Assembly: GCA_009733775.1 (NCBI GenBank) | Contig: WOGZ01000380.1 | Coordinates: 1-29,250 of the forward strand | DNA: 29,250 nt | Reading direction: 5' to 3' | DNA from: Alectoria sarmentosa | Taxonomy: Eukaryota > Ascomycota > Lecanoromycetes > Lecanorales > Parmeliaceae | Part shown: one piece after another, positions 1 to 10,706 of the stretch | Layout of the letters: every line of letters begins with the position of its first letter | Numbering within the stretch: the stretch's first letter is position 1 | The notes under the pieces: generated by a model | Database searches by the model: none | What the model saw: only the letters and a program-made list of their open reading frames with translations | What the model was told of the DNA's origin: nothing | Program-made: the position numbers and the translations under genes

Positions 1-2
1 TT

Positions 3-497
3 TGCGATAATCGAACAAATTAATCGTTATAAAAAAGATATAACGTTTAAAAAAACGATCTCATTTTTCTTAATAACAAAAACATCATTATTAATAGATT
101 ATCTAAAAAATTGAACGATAAAATGTTCGACTTATTTAAAATTATATTCATTATTAATTTTTTTTATAAATTAAAATTATTTAAAATTATAAAAATCTAT
201 AACGTCTTTTATTTTAAATTCTTAAATCTCGTTATTATCAATTCATTATTTAATCAAAAAAACCTTTTTCTTAAAATTATTATTATCAAAGATAAAAAAG
301 AATAAGTAATTGAAAATATATTAAATTCAAAAAGATTATAAAATCGTTTTAAATATAAGATTAAGTGAAAAGACGTCGATAAAAATTTCAATTAATATAA
401 TATTAATGAAGGTGAATTCGATAATGCAAAAAATATAATAAAAGACTTTTATAAAAGATATTCAAATAAATCAAAATAAAAAGATTAGACATTATTC
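3..497 (+). pseudogene. Ty3/Gypsy chromovirus integrase C-terminus and chromodomain, RIP-decayed
   Basis: One plus-strand frame (codon starts divisible by 3) reads as the tail of a chromovirus polyprotein. First comes the SH3-like integrase end: a KLNDKMF segment near 105-125, matching the family's KL..K..GPF block, followed by a YKLKLPKS-like stretch and an IYNVF motif near 207-221. A chromodomain follows at about 310-497: a VIENIL start, a KYKIKxKD core, then YNINEGEFDNA and a YKRYSNKS end. Conserved Trp positions now read TGA or TAA (for example in the Kxx* and N* pairs near 367 and 391). The 111-305 stretch is open only because stops happen to be absent; it has no real start. The rest of the element lies left of the window. 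The chromodomain normally targets integration to heterochromatin. Identification is by motif order, not by search. Confidence 0.85.
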
Positions 498-1074
498 GAT
501 TAAATTAACGATTAATTTATAAAAAGATCTTATTATTCACTTTTTCTCTTTTTTTTTTCTTTTTTTCACAATCGTTATTATTATAATGAACGACGATGAT
601 TATATACAACTTTCGATTATTGTGCGTGCGTCTTTACGTCATTTTTTCAATAACAAAATCGATCGATGTCGATGACGACGACGTGTTAATTTAAGATCTA
701 AATGAACACGCGGTTCTCGTTATTCATATTATAAACATTTTTCGAAACCTCTTAACGTCATCTTGAAACCTCGCTATTATTATTATTAATCTTATTCGAT
801 ATTATATATATAATAATTTATAAAAAAAGATTACTCAAAACATTATTAAAATATATATAAATTTCAAATAAGGTTTAACGTTTACGGCTCGATTTAATTC
901 AAAAAATCTCATTTAATCATATCGCTTAATTTTTGCGATCCTTTCTTCGTTCGAAATATGAAATATCAAATAACATTAAATATTCAAATGCTTCGACGAC
1001 GATTATAACGTTAATTTTTTATTAAATTATATTATTTTTAAACGTTTAAAATGACAAAACATCATAACATTAAT
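498..1074. other. No gene; probable 3' untranslated/LTR sequence of the left Gypsy remnant
   Basis: No coding frame is supported. There is a pyrimidine-rich tract at about 540-570 and a short GATGTCGATGACGACGACG-type run near 664-683. The position directly after the chromodomain suggests 3' non-coding and LTR sequence of that element, but I could not fix LTR ends. Confidence 0.4.
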
Positions 1075-1236
1075 TATTATGATTTCATTTTACCTTTCTA
1101 CGACGCACGGCCCGATTAAGTCTAGCGCCTTAACGCTGATTATATATTCGACTTTATAGTATATATTCTTTCTTTATAGTTATTATTTCGTGCATATCGA
1201 AATATAAAGCATTTAATATTATTTTAGTCTCTGACA
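1075..1236. repeat. 162-bp LTR-like repeat, copy 1
   Basis: First of three copies of the same unit (others at 1858 and 2054). The shared landmark TATTATTTCG lies 106 bases from the start in all three, so they align without gaps to that point. The copy begins TATTATGATTTCA, against TGTCATGATTTCA in copy 2, and ends CTCTGACA. The TGTCA...TGACA ends seen across the copies resemble LTR termini. Similarity may continue a few bases past the end (TAATAATAG follows copies 1 and 2), so the boundaries are provisional. No target-site duplication is evident. Confidence 0.7.
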
Positions 1237-1540
1237 TAATAATAGTTATTCGACTTGAGATCTGATCGTCTCTGAGTCGTAATAGATCTTACTTATGAAT
1301 GTCAATTTACAAAAGACATCGATGTTGGCCTTTAACGGACGAAGGCACGAAAATAACATCACGAAAGCCTTTGATAAACAAAGATCTAAATGATAACGAT
1401 TATTACGAATGCGTTATACGAAAATGAGTCTGCTATAATAACAACGGGAACAATAAGTCTGCTATAAAATAATCAAATACGAACAACATCGTTACGATAT
1501 ACGATTTTCATTCTTAAACTTTTACGACACGTCTCAAACT

Positions 1541-1580
1541 CAGCGATTATCAACGATTATCAGCGACTATCAGCGATCGA
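1541..1580 (+). repeat. Four tandem copies of a 10-bp unit
   Basis: The units are CAGCGATTAT, CAACGATTAT, CAGCGACTAT and CAGCGATCGA. The first three differ only by transitions, as expected if one repeat was amplified and then hit by C-to-T or G-to-A change. Confidence 0.85.
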
Positions 1581-1606
1581 AGTTCTATAAAAAACAGATA
1601 TGGTTT

Positions 1607-1633
1607 AAATGACTTAAATGACTTGAATGGCTT
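1607..1633 (+). repeat. Three tandem copies of a 9-bp unit
   Basis: AAATGACTT, AAATGACTT, GAATGGCTT. The third unit differs from the others only by G/A transitions. Confidence 0.8.
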
Positions 1634-1857
1634 GAGGTTTGAAATGAATTTATGAGGCACGAGTTGATGTGAAGAAGAATAAATTACGATATTATATAAT
1701 AAAAACGTCAAGATGAAATAACAATAAGATTTGCTATAAAAAAGAATTTGAAAATGCGCGTATATCGCTCAATTTACATCTTTAAATTTTCTGTCAAAAA
1801 AAAACGGATGTAATAAAAAGTAATTATAAAAATATGATGATGTGAAAAAGGAAGTAA

Positions 1858-2019
1858 TGTCATGATTTCAGCTTGCCTTTTCAATACGCGACCCGATTGA
1901 GTTTAGCGCGGCTTGACACTGTTTACATATTCGACTTCATAGTATATATTCTCTCTTTATAGTTATTATTTCGTGTATATCGAAATATAAAGCATTTAGC
2001 ATTATTTTAATCTCTGATA
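1858..2019. repeat. 162-bp LTR-like repeat, copy 2
   Basis: This is the same length as copy 1 and begins TGTCATGATTTCA, the least mutated start of the three. The end reads TGATA where copies 1 and 3 read TGACA, a C-to-T change. A 17-base A run (2034-2050) separates it from copy 3. Confidence 0.72.
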
Positions 2020-2053
2020 TAATAATAGCTATCAAAAAAAAAAAAAAAAATAA

Positions 2054-2216
2054 TGTTATAATTTCATTCTATCTCTTTACGGCGCACGATCCGATTAAGC
2101 TTAACGTTTTGACGCTAATTATATATTCGATTTTATAGCATATATTCTCTCTTTATAGTTATTATTTCGTGTATATCAAAATATAAGCATTTAGCATCAT
2201 TTTCGGTTCTCTGACA
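2054..2216. repeat. ~163-bp LTR-like repeat, copy 3
   Basis: Third copy in the same orientation, starting TGTTATAATTTCA and ending TTCTCTGACA. It shares the GTTATTATTTCGTG and CATTTAGCAT landmarks with copy 2. It retains a CGGTTCTCTGACA end that looks less eroded than its own middle. It starts only 34 bases after copy 2, so the pair is either tandem or nested. Confidence 0.7.
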
Positions 2217-2389
2217 TTAACGATGCTATAAACGAATTTTTTACGATATATTACTATCGCTATTATTGTTAACTTTCTTCAATTAAAAATAATTATTAAT
2301 TAAATATTTCGAAGATATAAAATAAGTTATAAACACACTTTTTCGATCTTTATAACGTTAAAACATCGCTTTTTAAAAGAGAGAAATAA

Positions 2390-2593
2390 TGTTATAAGCG
2401 TACTTTATATTCTTAATAAGATTGATTTTTTTTTAACATTACATTTCTTTAACATTATTCGATTAAATTTAACGTGACTTAATAAAGACATTTATTTTCA
2501 TATAAATGCCTTTTTTTTATATATATACTTTTTTTCCATTTAATTATCTTATTTAATACACTCATATGATATAACTTTATGTTGATTTTAATA
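2390..2593 (+). repeat. 204-bp LTR-like repeat, copy A (second copy at 24132-24335)
   Basis: It aligns end to end and in the same orientation with 24132-24335. Both are 204 bases, and the ATTTAATACACTCATAT landmark is 161 bases from the start in each. Other shared blocks are ACATTTCTTTAACATTATTC and CATATAAATGCC. Differences are mostly transitions. The start TGTTATAAGCG and an end corresponding to TTGATA in the other copy fit TG...CA-type LTR termini after C-to-T change. No coding region of the matching element is adjacent, so this is best read as a solo LTR or a broken element edge. Confidence 0.72.
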
Positions 2594-4599
2594 ATCTTTA
2601 TCAATTATAAAGTTTATATTCATTTATTCTCGTTATCATTAAAAATGTTTATAATAATTATTAAAAAGATAATGTTTATAATTTAATAATATAATATAAT
2701 TAATCTTATTATAAATAATTAATTATTAAATAATTAATAATTAATTATTTATTAATTTATGTTTAATTTCTCTTTTACGTAGCTTACTTTTAATTAAATT
2801 TCTCGAATCGAAAGATTATAAAAATATTTAAAAATATCATCGAAGTTTTGTTAACATATTTACGCTTCGATTATTGATTCGAAAATAATAACTTTTTGAT
2901 TTTTCTTTTAATCGAGATTTAACCGATAAATTTTTTAATTATTTAAATAATCAATTTTTTTTTTGATTATTATTAAATTGAAATTAAAGATAATTTACGA
3001 ATTTCAAATCAAATATTAAAAAATAAATGTTACGATCAGATGTATTGAGTCGGATTTTAAAAAATTATATATTATTTATTTTTCGAATGCTTAGGCAAAG
3101 AAATTTCGCTCAATTAATCATTTTTTTATAAATATGACCTTTAAACGAGTTTATAAAGAGATTAACGAATTTGTTTTCATTATTTAAAACAAAATTACAA
3201 ATATAAATGAGTGATTTATAAATATTCTATTATTGATTTATTAATTAATAATTAATAAATCATTAAATATTCAATTAGCCCGTATTTACGTCAATAACGA
3301 TTTTTTCGAAATTTATTTTCGTTATTTTTCAAAGCTTTTTGAATTGCTCGAAAAGATTAACGAAGCTTTTATATAATAACATTATATTTATAAAATCGAT
3401 ATACGCGCGATCACAATAAACATATACGAAAAGTAAATTCATAATAAATTTTTCATCGATTAATAATTAATAAAAGATTAATTATTTTTTAATTTTCGAT
3501 ATATATTTTAACTATTAAATTTAACTCGCATATAAAAAAAGCATATTTAATATACTCTCATTTATTATCGTATTCATTTATTTCGTAATTTTCAAAACGA
3601 TTACGCAAATTATAATTTATACGAATTAACACGTGCGATTTCGAAATGTGAAAATAAATTTATTTTAAATTATCTTTTTGAACAATTATTCAATAATTTC
3701 GAAATTCGATCATAAATTATATATAAAACTCGCTCATAAATTTTTTTTGAATTGAATATTAATTATACGTTTATGAATAAAATCGCATTTAAAGATTATG
3801 AGCACGACTTTAATAATGTAAAAATAATATATCGAAAAAACAATTGAAATGAAATTGAATTGTTTTTAATTGAGGTTATAAACAAATACGTAACGAGTTT
3901 TTTACGAATCTTTTGTTATTTTTTTGGTTTTATATGATTAATAATTTTCTTTAATTTTTTTTTTAATTGAAAATTAATTAATTATTTGTTTTTAATTTAT
4001 TAAATTTAATGAACAAAAATTGAATAATAGTGATCTTATTAAAATATTCGTTATAAAAAAAATCGATATTCAATTTATTTGAAACGATACGTCGCTTGTT
4101 GATCGTAATATAAAAAACATAAATCGTAAAAGTTTATTAATTCTTTTATTCTTTATTTATTCTTTAATTAACTTTTTCGATTTTAAAAGTTAATAAATAA
4201 TCGGCTTTTCGATATCTTTTTGAATTTCAAACTTTCGATATTACAAATTAACAATCAATTATAAATGATACGATTATTTAAAGTTTAAATGAGATAATTT
4301 TTATATCGCTTTAATTTTCTCATTTTACTTTTACGTTACATTTTTAAAATATTTATTTATTAAATTCATATAGCGTTTTTTTTATCGAAATTCAATCGAT
4401 TAAAAATGTTAATTATACGATTTCGTTAATCGATCGTATATCGAAAGATATAAATAAAAGAGCTCGTTTTAAATTTTTTCAATAAAATAACATTTGAAAA
4501 AAGAATTTATGAAAATAAAAGTGTATAACGAATATCGAAATAAAAAAGCTTATTATTTAAAAGAAAAAATGAGAATTTGAAAGACGTAAAAAACAAGAT

Positions 4600-4745
4600 A
4601 ATGATTGATAATTAATATTTCATTAATTATTTTTCTGATAATAAGTAAAAAATAAAATAATAATTGATAATTAATATTTTATTAATTTTTTTTCATCTCA
4701 ATTCGATATCAAAATAATAATTAATAATTAATATTTTATTAATTA
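4600..4745. repeat. Three degenerate AT-only repeats of ~56-60 bp
   Basis: The motif TAATTAATATTTTATTAATT recurs near 4608, 4667 and 4725, each time preceded by ATTGATAA or ATTAATAA and partly self-complementary. It lies inside the uncertain minus-strand frame. Low complexity limits what can be said. Confidence 0.5.
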
Positions 4746-5096
4746 TTTTTCAAATTCAAAGATTTCATTTTATTATTTCGCATATTAATTTTAATAAGAT
4801 AATATGCAAATTTAAAGAAATATTTATTAAAAAAAATAATAAAATATAATATTAAACTGATAAAGGTTAAAATAAATTAAAATGCAAATAAAAATTTATA
4901 TCGTAATCACATTTTCGTTTTCTGTTATAATATATAATATATGATTTTTCTCTTTCAACTTTGACGATAATTTTAAAATTCGATTTTTTATTGATTAATA
5001 ATTATTTATATAAAAATAAAATAAAGTGAATTTATTTTGTTATTTTTAAAAAATAAAGGTAATAATATTTTTTTCGATTCGATTTATTTCGAAATG

Positions 5097-5637
5097 TTAA
5101 TATTTTATTATTCGTTTATTAATATTTGATTTTGTTAACCCTCGTTATTTTTTATGATAATTAACTCGTTTTGATTTAAAGTATCGATATTTTATTGCTC
5201 GTTTATCGATATTTGATTTTATTAACCCTCATTGTTTTCTGTGATAATTAATTCGTTTTGATTTAAAATATCGATATTTTATTATTGCTCGTTTATTGAT
5301 ATTTAATTTTATTAACTTTCATTACTTTTTGTGATAATTAATTCGTCTTAATTCGAAATATCGATATTTTATTATTACTCGTTTATCGATGTTTTATTTT
5401 ATTAATCTTCATTATTTTTTATGATAATTAATTCGTCTTGATTTGAAATATCGATATTTTGTTACTCGTTTATCGATATTTGATTTTATTAACTCTCATC
5501 GTTGTTTATAATAATTAATTCGCCTTAATTTAAAATATCGATATTTTGTTACTCGTTTATCGATGTTTAATTTTATTATTTTTCGTTATTATCTATGATA
5601 ATTAATTCGTTTTGATTCGAATTATCGATATTTTATT
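5097..5637. repeat. Six tandem units of 87/90 bp plus a partial seventh
   Basis: Units are 5097-5183 (87), 5184-5270 (87), 5271-5360 (90), 5361-5450 (90), 5451-5537 (87) and 5538-5624 (87), with a partial unit after 5624. Each starts TCGATATTTT (TTAATATTTT in the first) and contains CTCGTTTAT (TTCGTTTAT in the first), GATTTTATTAA-like and ATAATTAATTCG blocks. All lengths are multiples of three, and the longer units carry one extra triplet. On the minus strand each unit reads YF-x-S-(R/K)-RINY near its start and N-I-(D/N)-KR...KYR at its end, with one or two stops at fixed central positions. The plus strand also gives a repeating but more interrupted frame. Variation between units is mainly transitions. 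Confidence 0.88.
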
Positions 5638-6099
5638 AAAAAGTTAATTCGTTATTAAAAGTCTTTTTTGTTATAATTCGATTTTTTTTCGAAATCTTTT
5701 TACGAGAGCGAATTGCAAGCTTTTAATATTATTTTAATAATTATTTTTTTCGAATCATATAATTATTTATATTTGAAAAAATAATAAAGACATAATTAAT
5801 AATAACGAATTAATCGATTAAATTTGAAAATTAATGAAATATTAATGATTTATTAATGAATAATTGATTAATTTACGACAAATTCAAAGATAAAATTGTT
5901 TTTCTTTTATACTTTATAAATCGCATATCATATTCAAAAAATTCTTATTTTCTCATTTTTATTAATCTCGAATTTCATATTTAAATTATTTTAAATGTTT
6001 TCATTTTCGTTTTCGCCATTATTTTCATTATCGAATAATTTAAAATCATTATTATCGTTAACGATCATTGATGCGAATTTTTTCGTTTTTTTTTTATAT

Positions 6100-6144
6100 A
6101 CTCGTTTTTTAAATACTCGTTTTTTAAATACTCGTTTTTTGATT
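6100..6144. repeat. Three tandem copies of a 15-bp unit
   Basis: ACTCGTTTTTTAAAT is repeated at 6100, 6115 and 6130 (the last ends GATT). On the minus strand this encodes a repeated KKRVF pentapeptide in the uncertain frame. Confidence 0.85.
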
Positions 6145-6926
6145 AACGTCTTTTAAATTGTTTTTGTTATTATTTAATTAATTTATAATATTGAATTAAT
6201 ATAATAATAATTGAAAATCAAAACTCGCAAAAAAGAATCATTAATATTTCATTAATTGAAATTCGATAAAAGTTTATTATAAAAAAGCGTTTCGCGAATA
6301 TTGAAAATGCAAATAAAAAAGATTAATAAAATATTAATAAATGATACATAAAGAAATCAATATTATTAAATTTTGATAAATTTATTTTCGAACTCGAATT
6401 TTGATCTTTAAATTATTTATTTTTGATTTTTCTTTTTGCGTGTGCTTTCGCGCAACGCATTATGTTTTAAAATATCATTATTTAATTAATTAATTAATGA
6501 TGATTTATTAATTAAAAACGAAAACATATTTTGAGCTTCATTGTTTCTCTTAAGATTCGAATTTATTTTTTTGATAAGAATAATGTTTTTATGATCATGC
6601 ACATAATAACGAAAATTCGTGATTTACGAATATCTTTTTTGTTTCATTAATAAATTATTAATAAAATAATGATTAAAGATTTATCTTTTTGACATAAAGC
6701 GAATTATTAATCGCAACGCGACAATATATTTTTTTATTTATTAATTAATAATTAATAATTTGCGCATAAGAAAAAAATTATATTTTGAATGCATCACGAT
6801 TGCGTTTTTTTTATTTATCATAAAAGAAGAAAATTCGTTAAGTCTTTCGTCTGTTAAATCTTTTTATTATTTAAATAATTCGAATATGATGCGAAATAAT
6901 GTGCAATAATAATGAAAAAAAACAAA

Positions 6927-6972
6927 AATGTGTTAATTAAAAAAGATTTTTAAAGAATTTAATTAACACATT
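6927..6972. repeat. Perfect 15-bp inverted repeat (hairpin), 16-nt loop
   Basis: The left arm 6927-6941 reads AATGTGTTAATTAAA and the right arm 6958-6972 is its exact reverse complement. It lies at the upstream edge of the uncertain minus-strand frame and next to a less mutated patch. It could be a terminal or sub-terminal structure of an element, or a coincidence of AT-rich sequence, although the GTG/CAC core makes chance less likely. Confidence 0.7.
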
Positions 6973-7305
6973 ATTTTAATGATATTATTAAACGTAATAT
7001 AAATTAATTTGAGTTTAAAATTAGAAAAATAAAATTAAGTTAATTAACTTCAATTATAATAAATTAGTTTAATAAACTTCTCTCTTTCTAGATAAATAAA
7101 TAAGATATTTAAGCTGATTGAGAGAAACCTCGATTTTATCGTAATGTTTCAAAAGATATTTCTTAAAGTCACATCTTTCTGAGTTCTATGCGAAGTTTAT
7201 AATTAATCAAACTAATCTATTGTGACTTAAGTCGACTAATCATAACGCAAAATAAATTAATTATCACGCTAAATACATTAAAGATCTCAATTTATTTTTT
7301 CATTT
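6973..7305. other. Less mutated AT-rich spacer, no gene
   Basis: This patch has more C and G outside CpG than its neighbours. It includes a perfect palindrome AAGTTAATTAACTT (about 7037-7050) and an 8-bp inverted pair AAGTCACA / TGTGACTT spanning about 7166-7230. No coding frame is supported. Confidence 0.5.
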
Positions 7306-7900
7306 ACTAATAAAATATCGATAGTTTCATGATTTTTCAGATTTTTCAGATTTTTCAAATTTTTTTTTTTTTTTCATATACTAGTAAAACACCCGTATTT
7401 TTATAATTTTTTATATTTTTTCTTTTTCAATTATTAATAAAACATTAATATTTTCATTATTTTTTCTATTATTTTTTTCTTTTTCAACTATTAGTAAAAC
7501 ATCGATATTTTCATAATTTATTATAATTTTTAATCTCAGTTACTAGTAAAACATCGATATTTTTATAGTTTTTTTTCTTTTTTCTTTTTCAACTATTAGT
7601 AAAACATCGATATTTTCATAAATTTTTTATAAACGAAATTTTCTTTTCAACTATTAATAAAATATCGATATTTCTATAATTTTTTATAATTTTTTATCTT
7701 AATTTCTAGTAAAACATCGATATTTTTATGATATTTTTATTATTTTTTATAAGTTTTTTCTATTTATTAATAGAATATTAGTTTTTTTTATAACTTTTTG
7801 AAAAATGTATATCAATATTATATTAATAATATATTAATAGCATATTAATAAAACATCGATGTTTTTATTATCTTTATTTAAAAATTTATTTATTAATAAA
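7306..7900 (+). repeat. Degenerate minisatellite, about 10-11 units of ~50-75 bp
   Basis: A core of about 25 bases, CTAGTAAAACATCGATATTT with variants, recurs near 7306, 7380, 7432, 7488, 7541, 7592, 7650, 7705, 7762, 7842 and 7890. T-rich spacers of variable length separate the cores. Spacing is irregular and not a multiple of three, so a coding origin is unlikely. Core variants differ mainly by C/T and G/A transitions (AATATCG, ACATCG, ACACCCG). Confidence 0.8.
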
Positions 7901-8380
7901 ATATTAATATATATATATATATATATATTTATTATTAATAATTTTAATAATTTTTCTTAAACTTTAATTTAATTGTTTAAAGATATATTTAATTTTTAAA
8001 TTCATTTAAATTAATTGATAAAATATTAAAAAAAAAAAAAAAAAAAAAGTGTTAAATAATTTATTATAACGTAAAATTATAACAATATTTTAATATAAAT
8101 TATCGTTAATAAGTTTTAATTTAAAATACTTAATTAAATAATTTATAAAATATATATATTTTATTATTATAATTATTTTATTATATAAATAATTTAATAA
8201 ATGTTAAAATAATAATATATTATAATCGATAATTATATATTAAATAATTAATATTTTGTTAATATTTTGTTAACATTTTATTAATATTTAATTAATATTT
8301 TATTAATATTTTTAAAGTTTTATCGTTTATATATTTTTATATATATTTATAAAATACGAAAATCACTAATTTAATAGACT
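7901..8380. other. Low-complexity AT sequence at the block edge
   Basis: It contains an (AT)n run (about 7908-7928), a 21-base A run (8028-8048) and five or six copies of a TTAATATTTTG-like 11-12-mer (about 8247-8312). No gene is visible. Confidence 0.75.
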
Positions 8381-10508
8381 ACATTAACTAAATATAGTTA
8401 GTCTGACACATTTAAAATTACAAATCAGCCAGTCAAGCCACAACAGACCAACTAGGTTTACTATGCCCTGTCCTGTGCGCATGTCTCGGGATCTCTGCCA
8501 GGGATACCCTCGCGATGAACCCGTCTGAATCATACGATTTCCGGGTCGTACTTGCGTTCGCGTTAGTGAAACAAACCCTCCCCTCCGCCCGAAGACCTCC
8601 CGTCGTCGTTACGATCCTGAAGTTGACAAAGTTTTGGTGAACATACTCGATAGCTTAATTACCTAAAGTACGCTTTCGAGGGAACTTCGGAGACGGAGTT
8701 CTCGATCGGCCTGGCCAAGGTCCGACAGCCCGATCAGCTCGGTGCTAGTACCGGGAACCAAATGCAAACCGCAGTTTTCCGAGCCGGTCCCGGAGATGGT
8801 GCTTTTCAGCCTCACAAGCTTGTAAGATGCTAGGTACTTTATCTAGCGCTGTTCGAAACACAGCTCCGATCAAAGGTCGCGAAAACTAGGTTGTAGTACG
8901 ACTACTCCATAGTGATGGACCAACCTCGCAACATAAAGGTACAGGAAGAAGGCGCTCTGGGCTTCGCAAGTTAGATATTAGAAAGGTTTAGTAACTTTTC
9001 AAAAAAGGATTTTACAAAACTTTGAGCAACACTAAAATCTACGATTATGTCTAATCAGGTATTTTAAGAATTTTAATTGAAAGCTAAGATTTACTCAATA
9101 AGAACAAATCGATTTGAAAATGTTTTAAGGGTCTTTGAAGGAATTTAAGGGCTCTTTAAAAAGGTTTTAAATCTCTTTCGAACTTTCATTTTCTTTAATA
9201 ATCTTAAACCCCTCGAAACGCATCTCAGATTTGTCGTAATTCGAATATTCACTATATTTCTCTTTTGTTAATAACTTTTTATTAATTTATCGTATTTTAA
9301 TTATTTGTGTATCGTTGAAATCGTGAAATTTGATATTTCAATATTGCGCATATAAATAAATTTATTTAATTTCTCATTATTATGTTATAACATAATATTC
9401 AAAATACGATGCGCAAGAAATCGCTCGAACTTTCAAAATAAATTAAAATTGATACTCCGAAATCCTCAATCTTTTATAAATCGCGTTATTAAATAATTGC
9501 TTATTAAGGTAGTTTAAGCTTTTATAAAGACTTTGTAAATTGTTTTCAAATTCTGAAAATTGTTTTCAAATGACCGACGATGCGGGCGTTAAGAATCATC
9601 ATATTCGATTAAACGATTAAGAAATTTCCTATGTGGGCTTTGTAAAATGCTTTGAAAAAAGTTGTTAAACCTCTCTATTCATAGGTGAACGGTCGGATCT
9701 TGCGCTGCGGCTAGAAAATGCAACATGATGCCTGCTTCCATAGTTTCAATTACGGACATGATTGACATGATAGTCTTGTCGACTCCTTGTTTTCGAGAGG
9801 GGGAGATGGTGGAGCAGCTGTGAGTAGGTACCATAAGCGGTCGACCGAGGTGCGGGGATAAGTTCCTCGAGGCGGCTTAGTCCTTTCAAGTGAGAGCAGT
9901 CACACAACTGCCACTCCGAATGATAAGAGATGAGGGTTTTCGGAGCAGCTCATTGCTAGATCGCATATAGAAGGTACCAGGCCACATGCGCCTGCCCTTT
10001 TTCATGGGCTGCTCAGGAGGTTAAGGCAACTCTTCTCGCCTCATGACGAGTACACGTGCGTCCAGGAAGAAAGGCCTCTTGATTTTGGTATGATGACAAT
10101 CTGAAGCTTGGCAAATGAACGAGGTGGACTCTTGAAAGTGTCATCCTTGCCAAGACTTCTAGCTTCGTGTTGAATTCCGTCTGCGTGTACAGGGATGGTT
10201 GCATGGACTGGGGGTGTAAGAAATTAACCTGCGTTGAGGCGGAATTTGTGAGGTCGAATCATTCTTCAATGGATTAGCGTAGGTTTAGGATTTGTGCTTA
10301 AAAAAGTCTATACTCCGTCGAATTTTGTCCTGGGTGAACTCAAAAGTGTTGCGATCCAATGCTTTCGTTGTCGACTCGTAAAGGTTGCTGGAAAATATAT
10401 TTTTGCGATTTCTGCTAGGCACACGGATACCGGGACACTATCTTTCGCGTCGGCTCGTAAGCGTTCCCATAAGTGTTCCAATTCCCGAATCCCGGATGTA
10501 CTCGTTGG

Positions 10509-10706
10509 TTCATTTAGTCTCCGGACACCTCAAAATCCACCTCGTCAACAAGGAAATTGAAGGAAGATCTTTGACACAAAACGCGTTCAATGAATGATTG
10601 CCTCAGAGTCTTCCTTGAAGAGTTTGATCGTAAATTGATCTTTTCAGAAAAGGTTGCGTTGCGCACAAAAAGGACTATTTTTGAGTTGTCCGGAGACTTA
10701 ATGGAA
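10509..10706. repeat. Imperfect inverted repeat, ~25-bp arms
   Basis: TTTAGTCTCCGGACACCTCAA (about 10515-10535) is matched in reverse complement, with a few mismatches, by TTGAGTTGTCCGGAGACTTAA (about 10681-10701). The ~145 bases between include a shorter imperfect pair around AGATC. It may be a decayed small inverted-repeat element; no target duplication was seen. Confidence 0.55.

Larger units (their letters stand above)
1237..1857. other. Non-coding spacer between LTR-like copies 1 and 2
   Basis: About 620 bases with no supported gene. They hold short tandem repeats (1541-1580 and 1607-1633) and an AGTCTGCTATAA motif that recurs near 1427, 1457 and, degenerate, near 1729. The spacer lies between direct repeats of equal length, so it could be the interior of a short non-autonomous LTR element, but no primer-binding site was recognised. 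Confidence 0.4.
2775..6935 (-). pseudogene. Long decayed reading frame, unrecognised (coding status uncertain)
   Basis: A single minus-strand frame (codon first base leaves remainder 2 when divided by 3) can be followed from about 6935 to 2775 without a frame change. The 5' part (about 6900-6420) has roughly 4 percent stops, fewer than composition predicts. It reads DLTDERLNEF, then a basic stretch with KKRVF repeated (6100-6144), then an acidic Asn/Asp/Glu-rich stretch (about 6060-5985), then six 29/30-residue repeats (5624-5097). Further on, stops rise to 7-13 percent, about what AT-rich DNA gives by chance, so the 3' half is weak. Stops are mostly TAA and TGA, which RIP makes from CAA, TGG or CGA. 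I recognise no family, no catalytic motif and no start codon. It could be a RIP-killed mobile-element gene, a duplicated host gene, or a frame that is open by chance around a true minisatellite. Confidence 0.35.
1..8380. other. Left AT-rich, RIP-degenerated block
   Basis: This block is extremely AT-rich with almost no GG or CC and no intact gene. Recognisable content is decayed retrotransposon sequence and repeats, annotated separately. Surviving C and G are often paired as CpG. The composition, the in-frame stops at Gln and Trp positions and the preserved reading frames fit repeat-induced point mutation of Pezizomycotina. The change to balanced composition is abrupt, within about 8380-8430. 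Some patches (about 1075-2230 and 6980-7300) are less saturated than the rest. Confidence 0.9.

Noticed and set aside
111..305. 64-codon open frame as a small gene
   Set aside because: It is part of the integrase tail leading to a chromodomain in the same frame.
7306..7900. CRISPR-like array of repeats and spacers
   Set aside because: The DNA is fungal; spacing is irregular, spacers are T-rich low complexity, and repeats vary throughout.
8840..8900. tRNA-like stretch around TTCGAAAC
   Set aside because: The 5-bp stem is present but the loop phase does not match a T-loop, and no acceptor or anticodon stem can be drawn.
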